A stretch of 6,022 nt of DNA from a bacterium (GTDB lineage: Bacteria > Patescibacteriota > Minisyncoccia > JAJYZQ01): positions 1 through 6,022 of the forward strand of contig JAJYZQ010000030.1 of the NCBI GenBank assembly GCA_021799835.1, written 5' to 3'. The notes under the pieces are model-generated. The model made no database searches. It was not told the origin of the DNA and worked only from the letters and a program-made list of their open reading frames with translations. Each line of letters starts with the position of its first letter. Within the stretch, counting starts at the first letter, position 1. Shown in pieces: positions 1 to 6,022 of the stretch. The translations under genes and the position numbers were made by a program.

Positions 1-990
1 ACCAAGCGCATGCGCTTGCTGGTCTGAAAACACGGTATCAAATGTAGCAGCAATCTGCGGTGGCGTAAGCTGCGGACAATCTATGCCGTAATTAGCAGAT
101 TCTTTCCCTTGCAAAATATATGCCGCTGCATACGCCGCTTCTTTATAGTTACAGAGATCAAATGAGCCACTAAATCCCCATTGGTAGGCATGAGCATTCA
201 GGTCCGGCAGCCAGCTAGTCAAAACTTGAAATGGCCCTATTGCTCCAGAAGAATTTACGCTGCATCCAGGCTCGTCGGCGCCGGGTGTCACATCAGAAGC
301 AAAACCAGTGATATGATGCTCGGTTAAATAGATTGCACCAATCATCGCAGGCGGCACACCAAGCTGCTTTCCTGCATCAGTTAATATTTCTCGCCATCCG
401 GGCGGGGTTACTGCAGACAATCCCCCGCCATTTCCTCCGCCACCATTAATAAAAGAACAGAAACTCCCCATATTATTATAGACTATCTGCACAAAATCTG
501 TAGGGAAATTGACGCCAAAGTACCGAGCGACCGCACCAACAATATTGCCTAATAATTCAAAAAGTTTCAGCAGCCAGTTCACCCAACTATGTATAATGCC
601 ATTGCTACACACCGCTTGTCCCACCATATATATTCCCGCAGCAATAATCACAATGATCAGGATTGCCAGCAATATCCATGGAATAACGGCGACCAGAATA
701 TCCACTAGCCCTTCCAGGGCTCCGCCGATCGCATCCCCCACCACTTCCCAAATTGCTTTCTTCGCCGCTTTTTCTGCAACTTGCTTCTCTTCTTTTTTTA
801 CTTTTGCTTTTATTTTTTCCTTGATCTTCTCTTTCAGGCGGTCACGCAGCTCTGCAGCACGATTGCGGGCAGACGTAGTATTTTGCTCCTGTTCTTCTTC
901 ATCGCGATGTTCTTCGTGCGGCTCTTCTTCAGTGCTGCGCACATTTTCCAGACGCGATTTATTGTGCTCCCAATCGTCAAACGAAGGCAT
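1..990 (-). CDS. Membrane-anchored lytic transglycosylase-like protein, C-terminus cut by window edge
   Basis: An open frame runs from an ATG at 990 to the window edge with no stop (330 residues visible). Residues 1-80 are highly charged: an acidic patch (about 21-36), then a Lys/Glu-rich probable helix or coiled coil (about 48-79). One strong membrane segment follows at about 97-123. The basic stretch before it suggests the N-terminus is inside and the rest outside the cell. After a linker with a Gly-rich run (183-190), residues about 196-330 resemble the lysozyme-like transglycosylase fold: candidate catalytic Glu224 in YLTEHH, the SSGAIGPFQ motif (247-255) typical of Slt/MltB-like enzymes, and an Ala/Tyr helix (284-293). 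Such enzymes cleave the MurNAc-GlcNAc bond of peptidoglycan. All five visible Cys (128, 178, 243, 280, 305) lie after the membrane segment. The gene starts three bases after the stop of the secreted-protein gene and has no clear ribosome binding site, so translational coupling is likely. Fold assignment is fairly sure; exact family and role (growth, secretion channel, pili) are not. Confidence 0.82.
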   Translation of the reverse strand, partial: MPSFDDWEHNKSRLENVRSTEEEPHEEHRDEEEQEQNTTSARNRAAELRDRLKEKIKEKIKAKVKKEEKQVAEKAAKKAIWEVVGDAIGGALEGLVDILVAVIPWILLAILIIVIIAAGIYMVGQAVCSNGIIHSWVNWLLKLFELLGNIVGAVARYFGVNFPTDFVQIVYNNMGSFCSFINGGGGNGGGLSAVTPPGWREILTDAGKQLGVPPAMIGAIYLTEHHITGFASDVTPGADEPGCSVNSSGAIGPFQVLTSWLPDLNAHAYQWGFSGSFDLCNYKEAAYAAAYILQGKESANYGIDCPQLTPPQIAATFDTVFSDQQAHALG

Positions 991-993
991 GGT

Positions 994-1320
994 TTACTTG
1001 ATTGAATGAATAAGGGAAAGAGTCTGCTGCATAAGAAAGGTAAAAAAGCTCTGCACTGCAGAAATAAGTTTTGGCAGATTAATGCCGAGATGCGCATTGA
1101 TCCAAGAAACAATAGTCGCCCATAGCGATGAAACAGCGGTACTGTTTAAGGCTGAAGAAACGGCGTGCGCTGAGGAATTGACTGTCTGTACATTGATATA
1201 ATGCTCCGCACGCTGCACCACAGGAGAAGTCGCAAACGGGCTGCTGCTTGCATAGGCGACAGAAAGTCCTGCATACATTATACTAGCAATCAATACACCG
1301 CTCATGATTACTTTTTTCAT
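994..1320 (-). CDS. Small secreted protein of unknown function
   Basis: A 108-residue protein that I do not recognise. The N-terminus is a clear Sec signal peptide: MKK, a hydrophobic core (about 4-21) and a probable signal peptidase site after AYA at residue 24. The mature part (about 84 residues) has a Ser/Ala/Val-rich middle (about 45-65) and a hydrophobic or amphipathic C-terminal region (about 66-108) containing SWINAHLGINLP and two probable helices, which could bind a membrane or a partner. There are no Cys. The frame is open further upstream to 1464, but that extension would cross the terminator and the end of gltX. The ATG at 1320 directly precedes the signal peptide and is preferred. 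Its stop is three bases from the transglycosylase ATG, so the two genes are very probably co-transcribed and may work together at the cell surface. It could be a small pilin-like, secretion-system or envelope protein, but nothing in the sequence decides this. Confidence 0.75.
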   Translation of the reverse strand: MKKVIMSGVLIASIMYAGLSVAYASSSPFATSPVVQRAEHYINVQTVNSSAHAVSSALNSTAVSSLWATIVSWINAHLGINLPKLISAVQSFFTFLMQQTLSLIHSIK

Positions 1321-1328
1321 ATAACACC

Positions 1329-1337
1329 ATTGTACCA
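1329..1337 (-). promoter_or_regulatory. Candidate extended -10 promoter for the secreted protein / transglycosylase unit
   Basis: The minus strand reads TGGTACAAT here, which matches the extended -10 pattern TGn-TATAAT with one mismatch. There is no convincing -35 box, which extended -10 promoters can do without. The normal distance to the start point would place transcription initiation at about 1320-1323, on or just before the ATG at 1320, giving a leaderless or nearly leaderless mRNA. It lies directly after the terminator, where a new promoter is expected. This is inferred from the motif and position only. Confidence 0.45.
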
Positions 1338-1346
1338 AAAGTACGG

Positions 1347-1379
1347 AAAAGAAAACAGCTCCCCTACTGGAGGAGCTGT
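1347..1379 (-). terminator. Intrinsic terminator of the murD-ftsW-murG-gltX run, overlapping the gltX stop
   Basis: On the minus strand a 10-bp stem (ACAGCTCCTC pairing with GGGGAGCTGT, one G-T pair) encloses a five-base CAGTA loop and is followed by TTTCTTTT. This is a textbook rho-independent terminator. The upstream arm encodes the last codons of gltX, and its TAG stop (1364-1366) begins in the loop. The plus-strand side has no T-run after the stem, so it should work only for minus-strand transcription. Confidence 0.9.
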
Positions 1380-2803
1380 AACGCGGTACGCAAGCGTTCA
1401 AGGGTTTGTTCTTTGCCCAGCAATGCGGCAATACTAAACGGCCCCGGACTTTGCGGCAGACCACTTAAGGCAACACGCAGTGGCCAGAGCATTTTTCCGC
1501 GATTATCCAACGCATTCGCATGCGCCATAATTGCCACTTCCAAACGTTGCTCATCCCATGCCGCTTCATCAAGTCCCACAATACACGTGCGCACTTCCTC
1601 CAAATACTTTCGCGTTTCTTCCAAAGAAGTATCCTTCCAAGAAAGCAGTGCAGGATCGTACGGCGCTACAGAGAAGAAAAAGGCAAATTCAGCAATATCG
1701 CGTAACGTTTTCATCCGCTGCTGCGCAAGCGGCATTACTCGCTGGAAAAGCGCTGCATCAAATTTCTTGCCCTCAAGCACATCACGAAGATATGGCTCGG
1801 CTCTCTGCGCGAGCTCCTCAGATGTGAGGCGCTTAATGTACTGACCATTCAGCCAGTCAAGTTTCTGTTGGTTAAATACTGCCCCACCTTTCTGCACATG
1901 TTCAAGCGAAAATTGCTCACTCAGCTCATCCAGAGAAAAAATTTCCTGTTCCGTCCCCGGATTCCACCCGAGCAGCGCTAAAAAGTTTATCAGCGCCTCC
2001 GGCAAATAGCCCATCTTCCGATATTCTTGAATGTCTACTGCGCCATATCGCTTGCTCATCTTGCTGCGATCGGGCGCGAGGATAAGCGGCATATGGGCAA
2101 ACGCAGGCATAGTCCAGCCAAATGCGTTATAGAGCGCTACTTGCTTGGGCGTATTGGAAATATGATCCTCGCCCCGAATAACATGAGATATGTGCATCTT
2201 GTGGTCATCAACCACTACGGTAAAGTTATAAAGTGGCTCATGAATGCTCTTTGCAATAGAAAAGTCTCCCAGTGTTGATGCCTTCACGGAGATGTTGCCG
2301 CGGATAAGATCGGTAAAGGTGATAGTTTCTTCTGTTGCCCTGAACCGTATAACGCCTTTTTCATCAGTGCCGGTCAACTGGTCGCACCGATGAACGAGAG
2401 GCAATTTCTGCTCTTTCTTTTTTTCATATTCCTGCTGGATCTCGGCAGAAGAATGATGGCAAATAAATGCTTTCCCGCTATCCAACAATTCTTGCAGATA
2501 TTTTTCATAGAGCGCTGTCCGTTCGCTTTGGCGATACGGCCCATAGGCACCTCCGGCATCCGGCCCCTCATCCCATAGCAGGCCGAGCCATTGCAAGCCG
2601 CTTTTGATGCTTTCTTCATACGCAAGAGTAGAGCGTTCGCGATCCGTATCTTCTATGCGCAGAATAAATGTGCCGTGGAGTTTGTGCGCAAATAAGTAAT
2701 TGAACAAAGCACTCCGCGCAGTTCCAATGTGCAGTTTTCCGGTGGGAGATGGTGCGATGCGCACGCGTGGGATAGATTGTTGGACAGTGGTAGTGTTCGG
2801 CAT
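1364..2803 (-). CDS. gltX: Glutamyl-tRNA synthetase
   Basis: A cytoplasmic class I aminoacyl-tRNA synthetase of 479 residues, normal for bacterial GluRS; it charges tRNA with glutamate using ATP. Visible motifs are RIAPSPTGKLHIGTAR (15-30, with the HIGH-type signature), RIEDTDRER (49-57), the HVIRGEDHISNTPKQ block (207-221) and SKMSKRYG (247-254, KMSKS-type signature). The helical anticodon-binding domain fills about 300-479 and ends with the usual LLGKEQTLERLRTAL pattern. Cys115 and Cys140 with nearby His residues lie where some GluRS enzymes carry a zinc site, but the motif is incomplete. The chosen ATG at 2803 lies 16 bases after the murG stop, with no evident Shine-Dalgarno. An in-frame TTG at 2839 would add 12 residues and overlap murG, and is less likely. 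If the organism lacks GlnRS, this enzyme would also have to charge tRNA-Gln for GatCAB; that cannot be seen here. Confidence 0.97.
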   Translation of the reverse strand: MPNTTTVQQSIPRVRIAPSPTGKLHIGTARSALFNYLFAHKLHGTFILRIEDTDRERSTLAYEESIKSGLQWLGLLWDEGPDAGGAYGPYRQSERTALYEKYLQELLDSGKAFICHHSSAEIQQEYEKKKEQKLPLVHRCDQLTGTDEKGVIRFRATEETITFTDLIRGNISVKASTLGDFSIAKSIHEPLYNFTVVVDDHKMHISHVIRGEDHISNTPKQVALYNAFGWTMPAFAHMPLILAPDRSKMSKRYGAVDIQEYRKMGYLPEALINFLALLGWNPGTEQEIFSLDELSEQFSLEHVQKGGAVFNQQKLDWLNGQYIKRLTSEELAQRAEPYLRDVLEGKKFDAALFQRVMPLAQQRMKTLRDIAEFAFFFSVAPYDPALLSWKDTSLEETRKYLEEVRTCIVGLDEAAWDEQRLEVAIMAHANALDNRGKMLWPLRVALSGLPQSPGPFSIAALLGKEQTLERLRTALQLLQ

Positions 2804-2819
2804 AACAGTACGTAAAGGG

Positions 2820-3947
2820 TTACTGAATAACTTTTGCAATGCGCAAGAGTTGCTGCGCGATCAATTCAGCGGCATTTGTTTTAGCAAATGCCGCAGCATT
2901 TGCACTCATCTGTGCCATTACTTGTTGGTCGGCAAACAATGACCGGATATTTTCCAACAGGAGATTAGGAGTAAGATTTGCCGTCTCTAATACTATGCAC
3001 GCACCCGCATGCCCGTAAAGAGATGCATTTTCCCGTTGATGATCGCTCGCTGAATTTTCCAACGGAATAAGAATGCTTGGCTTGCCAAATGCGGCGAGTT
3101 CAAATATCGTTCCCGATCCCGCGCGCGCCACCACCAGATCACAGGCGTTATAAAAATCCTTCATTTGAAAATTGTCCAGATAAGAGAACGGATGATAAAA
3201 ATAACGCTCTTGCTCTTTGAGTTCGCCTTCGGATTCTTTTTGGATATAGGTAAAATTATTTTTTCCCGTGATATGCACGACTTCATAGGCACTTACCAGC
3301 CGCGGCAGGATGTCTAAGACCACTTCGTTGATCTGCGTTGCTCCCTGCGAGCCGCCAAGAAATCCAACAATCGGCTTATTGGAATAAATGCCGAGGTTTC
3401 CACCGGACGCTTTGTGATCCTCTCCGTGCAAAAGATCGGTATCTATAGGATTGCCAACCAACGCGGTTTTTTGCGCAGGAAAATATTTGAGCGCAGTGCT
3501 GAACGACACACCGATAGACCGCGCAAAATGCGCACTGAATTTATTTGCAATACCAGGAATGCTGTCTGACTCATGAATGATCACAGGGATCCGATAGATC
3601 CACGCCGCAACGATCACGGGTACCGCGCCAAACCCTCCTTTGGAAAATATGGCGTCTGGCATAATGTACCATAGCCACCATAAACTTTGGAAGAAGCCCA
3701 CAATGATCTTAAACGGATCTAAAAAATTCCAAAGTGAAAAATACCGGCGGATCTTCCCGGATGCAATGTAATGCGTATCAATCCCCTCCTTTTCTATGAC
3801 CGGACCGGCAAACCCGTCAGGGCCGACATAATATACATCCGGCGGTTCCTGGCCATACGAAGCGCTCAGCGCAGTAACTGCTTTGGTCACCGCGATCAAG
3901 GGATAGGTGTGTCCGCCTGTTCCTCCTCCGGTAATGACTAGTCGCAT
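2820..3947 (-). CDS. murG: UDP-GlcNAc:undecaprenyl-PP-MurNAc-pentapeptide GlcNAc transferase
   Basis: MurG transfers GlcNAc from UDP-GlcNAc to lipid I, giving lipid II, on the inner face of the membrane. The 375-residue protein is slightly longer than the E. coli enzyme and has the GT-B two-domain pattern. The N-terminal Gly-rich loop GGGTGGH is at 7-13, the acceptor-side block SKGGFGAVP at 102-110, and HESDSIPGIANK at 125-136. The hydrophobic stretch around 80-96 is the expected membrane-contact patch. The C-terminal donor domain has GGSQGA (198-203), HITGKNN (225-231) and ARAGSGTIFELAAFGKP (274-290, with nucleotide-binding Glu283), then the DHQREN loop (302-307). All key regions are present. 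The ATG at 3947 is followed at once by the Gly-rich loop, which fixes the start. It lies 15 bases after ftsW and 16 before gltX, so it belongs to the same operon. Confidence 0.98.
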   Translation of the reverse strand: MRLVITGGGTGGHTYPLIAVTKAVTALSASYGQEPPDVYYVGPDGFAGPVIEKEGIDTHYIASGKIRRYFSLWNFLDPFKIIVGFFQSLWWLWYIMPDAIFSKGGFGAVPVIVAAWIYRIPVIIHESDSIPGIANKFSAHFARSIGVSFSTALKYFPAQKTALVGNPIDTDLLHGEDHKASGGNLGIYSNKPIVGFLGGSQGATQINEVVLDILPRLVSAYEVVHITGKNNFTYIQKESEGELKEQERYFYHPFSYLDNFQMKDFYNACDLVVARAGSGTIFELAAFGKPSILIPLENSASDHQRENASLYGHAGACIVLETANLTPNLLLENIRSLFADQQVMAQMSANAAAFAKTNAAELIAQQLLRIAKVIQ

Positions 3948-3962
3948 AAATGTGTCGTTTGT

Positions 3963-5060
3963 TTATAGAGTAGCATAGCGGGATATTTGCGTTAATATGC
4001 CGATGGCAAAAAGCATAGTGATATACGATGATCCGCCATAGCTAACAAAGGGTAGGGTAATGCCGGTCAATGGAATAAGCCCAAGGATTGCCATAATATT
4101 AATGAACGCTTGCACAATAATGACTGATGAAACGCCGACTGCAAGCAACTTATAGAATTGATTGTCCGTTGCAATAGCAAGGGAGAGTCCGCGCCAGAAA
4201 AGCGCCATAAACACCAGCAAAAGCGCAAGCCCACCGACAATGCCAAGCTCTTCCACCACAATTGCATAAATAGAATCGCTCATCGGCTCAGGCAGATAAT
4301 TATACTTTTGCAAGCTATTGCCAAACCCCCGGCCAAAGATCACGCCCGATCCCACCGCAATGAACGCCTGGTTTATTTGGTATCCGATGCCTTGTTTGTC
4401 GGTGTTCGGATGAAGAAAAACCGTAAGGCGGTTCGTGCGATAGGGTTCTACTTTTACCAGCACATAGGCAGCTACCGCGCCAATAAGAATAATCAGCAAT
4501 ACCTGTTGGATCTTTGCGCCACTGATAAAAAATAAGATCAAGCTGCTTAAGGCGATCACGCCAAGCGTTCCCATATCCGGCTGAGCAATAATAAGCACTG
4601 CCAGCACACCCACGGAAACAAAGAAAGGCATAAGGTTTTGGTTATGCTTCGCATGCTTATCATTCTTGCGCGATAGGAGTGCAGCAAGATAAATAGCAAA
4701 AGTCATCTTTGTAATTTCCGAAGGCTGTACCGTAAATCCTCCAAACGACAGCCACCGCTGTGCACCCAGCGCATGATGGCCAATATGAGGCAAAAACACT
4801 AACGACAACAAGATAATACTGAAAATGAACAGGCCGAACGCGGCGCGCCGCCATACCGCAAGCGGCACGAAATAGGCAACGAGAAACGCAACTATACCGC
4901 CACCGATTCCCAGGATCAGCTGCCGCACTACATAATAATAGCTATTCCCCGCCACCTGATTAGACAGAACAACCGATGCGCTGGAAAGCAGAATAAGCCC
5001 CACTACCATCAACACACCTGTTATCCAGAGCAGTACGCTGTCCGGTTTATGCATAGGCAT
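3963..5060 (-). CDS. ftsW: SEDS peptidoglycan glycosyltransferase, septal type
   Basis: A 365-residue polytopic membrane protein with about ten predicted membrane segments, the SEDS family layout. FtsW polymerises lipid II into glycan strands at the division septum together with a class B penicillin-binding protein. Family motifs seen are LGAQRWLSFGGFTVQPSEITK (98-118), AQPDMGT (159-165), GIGYQINQAFIAVGSG (224-239), GRGFGNSLQKYNYLPE (243-258), SDSIYAIVVEELG (261-273, with Asp262 at the position proposed as catalytic in SEDS proteins) and PLTGITLPFVSYGGSS (330-345). The paralogue RodA has similar motifs; FtsW is chosen because the gene sits between murD and murG, its usual dcw location. The start is the ATG at 5060, eight bases after the murD stop; a second ATG two codons later is also possible. 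The protein is short and lacks long N- or C-terminal tails. No class B PBP gene is in the window. Confidence 0.95.
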   Translation of the reverse strand: MPMHKPDSVLLWITGVLMVVGLILLSSASVVLSNQVAGNSYYYVVRQLILGIGGGIVAFLVAYFVPLAVWRRAAFGLFIFSIILLSLVFLPHIGHHALGAQRWLSFGGFTVQPSEITKMTFAIYLAALLSRKNDKHAKHNQNLMPFFVSVGVLAVLIIAQPDMGTLGVIALSSLILFFISGAKIQQVLLIILIGAVAAYVLVKVEPYRTNRLTVFLHPNTDKQGIGYQINQAFIAVGSGVIFGRGFGNSLQKYNYLPEPMSDSIYAIVVEELGIVGGLALLLVFMALFWRGLSLAIATDNQFYKLLAVGVSSVIIVQAFINIMAILGLIPLTGITLPFVSYGGSSYITMLFAIGILTQISRYATL

Positions 5061-5068
5061 TGCTTACG

Positions 5069-6022
5069 TTAGTTATCCGCGGCACTGAGTGCGCGTGCGG
5101 CAGTGGAAAATTTTTCGCCGCGATCAAATTCATGGGTAAATAAATTAAAACTCGCTGCTGCGGGAGACAGTACCACGATGTCTTTTTCACTGCTTACTGC
5201 GGCTGCTTCTTGAACCGCCTCATCCATTGTTTTAACGGTCTGAATATTCTTTTTACTACCTCCTCTTGGTGTCATTCCTGATTCTTTTTGTGTCATTCCC
5301 GCGGAGGCGGGAATCTCAAAAGTTGATAAGAGCTTTTGCAGCGCATCCGACGCTGATCCGGGCAATAGTATGATATGCTGTATGCGTTGTTCGCTAGCCA
5401 AAAATTCCGCCAGTTCTTCAAAGGGCGTCGCTTTATCCGCACCACCCGCAATAAGCGTTATATTGCCGTGCGGATAATGGGCAAGAATCGCGCGCAATGA
5501 CGCAATGACCGCTCCGGGAGATGTCGCTGTCGTGTCATTAATGAACGTTACGCCATTTATCACTCCAATGGTTTCCATCCGCCCCTCAAGCGTCGTGAAA
5601 GCGCTGAGTATCTTCTGGATTGCAACCAAGGGAATCTTATAGAGCGATGCAACGTTGATCGCGAGCAATGCATTAGTCACATTATGCTCACCCCAGAGCG
5701 CAAGATCTTTCTTATCCATTATCTTGAGCGTATTGGAACCAAAGTAGATGGATTTGCTGCGCGCAAATGCACCGATCTCCTGACCTGCAGGAAGTGGAAA
5801 CTTACCATGATAATCCGCCCACAGTATCGTGCCGGGCGCTATCTTTGCAAAACCGCGCAATAAGGCATCCGCATAATTAAAGATCACATAGTCGCTTTTC
5901 TTTTGAAAAGCAAAAATATTTTTCTTTGCTGCCACATACGCAGCAAAATCTTTATACGTATTGAGATGGTCGGGAAAAATATTGGTAAGGATCGCAATAT
6001 GCGGGCTTAACCGGTGCGACGC
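5069..6022 (-). CDS. murD: UDP-N-acetylmuramoyl-L-alanine:D-glutamate ligase, N-terminus outside window
   Basis: MurD adds D-glutamate to UDP-MurNAc-L-Ala with ATP in the cytoplasm. About 317 residues are visible; the frame is open to the right edge, so the UDP-binding domain and the P-loop lie outside. Seen, in window numbering: TNIFPDHLNTY (13-23, matching the Mur ligase N-x-x-PDHLD motif), AAKK with Lys33 where the carbamylated lysine sits in MurD, GEHNVTNAL (111-119), EGR (146-148), NDTTATSPGA (162-171), GGADK (193-197) and the C-terminal LSPAAASF (285-292). This set points to MurD rather than MurC, E or F. An odd low-conservation stretch at about 236-258 has two GMT tripeptides seven residues apart and is encoded by a palindromic repeat (5253-5317). 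The frame stays open through it, so the enzyme is probably active with an extra surface loop. It is the first gene seen of the murD-ftsW-murG-gltX operon. Confidence 0.96.
   Translation of the reverse strand, partial: ASHRLSPHIAILTNIFPDHLNTYKDFAAYVAAKKNIFAFQKKSDYVIFNYADALLRGFAKIAPGTILWADYHGKFPLPAGQEIGAFARSKSIYFGSNTLKIMDKKDLALWGEHNVTNALLAINVASLYKIPLVAIQKILSAFTTLEGRMETIGVINGVTFINDTTATSPGAVIASLRAILAHYPHGNITLIAGGADKATPFEELAEFLASEQRIQHIILLPGSASDALQKLLSTFEIPASAGMTQKESGMTPRGGSKKNIQTVKTMDEAVQEAAAVSSEKDIVVLSPAAASFNLFTHEFDRGEKFSTAARALSAADN
5253..5317. repeat. Palindromic repeat element (GTCATTCC/GGAAT type) inserted in frame in murD
   Basis: A perfect 8-bp inverted repeat, ATTCCCGC and GCGGGAAT with a four-base GGAG loop, lies at 5295-5314. 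Beside it GTGTCATTCC occurs twice in direct orientation (5269-5278 and 5290-5299), 21 bases apart, which keeps the frame and yields two GMT tripeptides in MurD. The core matches a widespread class of small dispersed palindromes in bacteria (dRS3-like, GTCATTCCCGCG...GCGGGAATC). The outer limits are estimates from where the MurD-like sequence resumes. Confidence 0.7.

Noticed and set aside
509..1009. Plus-strand open frame opposite the transglycosylase gene
   Set aside because: Its product is low-complexity (Ser/Phe/Arg runs) and is the antisense of the Lys/Glu-rich arm and membrane segment. The minus-strand frame has clear domains.
1332..1344. Small dyad GTAC-CAAAA-GTAC as an operator
   Set aside because: Only 4 bp per arm, and GTAC is itself a palindrome, so chance is a sufficient explanation. 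It overlaps the candidate promoter, so it is recorded here.
1321..1464. N-terminal extension of the secreted protein up to 1464
   Set aside because: It would run through the terminator and the gltX C-terminal codons and would bury the signal peptide. The ATG at 1320 starts the signal peptide exactly.
2804..2839. Longer gltX from a TTG at 2839
   Set aside because: It would overlap the end of murG by 20 bases, uses a rarer start codon, and adds 12 residues before a normal GluRS N-terminus. The ATG at 2803 fits family length and the operon spacing.
3562..3577. HESD in MurG instead of HEQN as in E. coli
   Set aside because: The HESD...PG..N form is normal in another large MurG subgroup, including Bacillus, so it is not a defect.
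5933..5935. GTG at 5935 as the start of murD
   Set aside because: The frame stays open upstream and encodes the conserved Mur ligase TNIFPDHL motif, so this is an internal valine codon.
1..6022. Alternative genetic code with UGA read as an amino acid
   Set aside because: All genes reach family-typical lengths without in-frame TGA, and all five visible stops are TAA or TAG, so the window gives no evidence for recoding.
1..6022. CRISPR array, insertion sequence, integrase, toxin-antitoxin or defence genes
   Set aside because: I saw no spaced direct repeats of array type, no transposase motifs and no unexplained gene-length stretch. The window is mainly housekeeping.

Overview
The window looks like part of a small, compact bacterial chromosome, most plausibly from the Candidate Phyla Radiation (Patescibacteria, Parcubacteria-like). 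This placement is an inference. It rests on the compact gene spacing, a peptidoglycan and cell-division gene cluster with an unusual neighbour (gltX), start codons without Shine-Dalgarno sequences, and a small secreted protein next to a membrane-anchored lytic transglycosylase. There is no rRNA or marker phylogeny here to confirm it. Every supported gene is on the minus strand, so the window reads right to left.

Right part (6022 down to 1364): a four-gene run, murD (start lies outside the window), ftsW, murG and gltX, with gaps of only 8, 15 and 16 bases. The first three genes are the core of a dcw (division and cell wall) cluster. MurD adds D-glutamate to the UDP-MurNAc peptide, MurG makes lipid II, and FtsW is the SEDS glycosyltransferase that polymerises lipid II at the septum. 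In the usual order murC follows murG, but here glutamyl-tRNA synthetase (gltX) takes that place. A strong intrinsic terminator closes the run, and the gltX stop codon sits inside its hairpin. The murD coding region carries an in-frame insertion of a small palindromic repeat of the GTCATTCC...GGAAT type.

Left part (1320 down to 1): a second unit starts directly after the terminator, probably from an extended -10 promoter placed so close to the ATG that the mRNA would be leaderless or nearly so. It encodes a 108-residue secreted protein of unknown function. Three bases later comes a membrane-anchored lytic transglycosylase-like protein that runs off the left edge. The two units fit together loosely in theme: the right unit builds peptidoglycan and the left unit probably cuts or remodels it.

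No tRNA, rRNA, CRISPR array, insertion sequence or integrase is visible. The only intergenic stretch longer than about 20 bases is 1321-1363, which holds the terminator and promoter.
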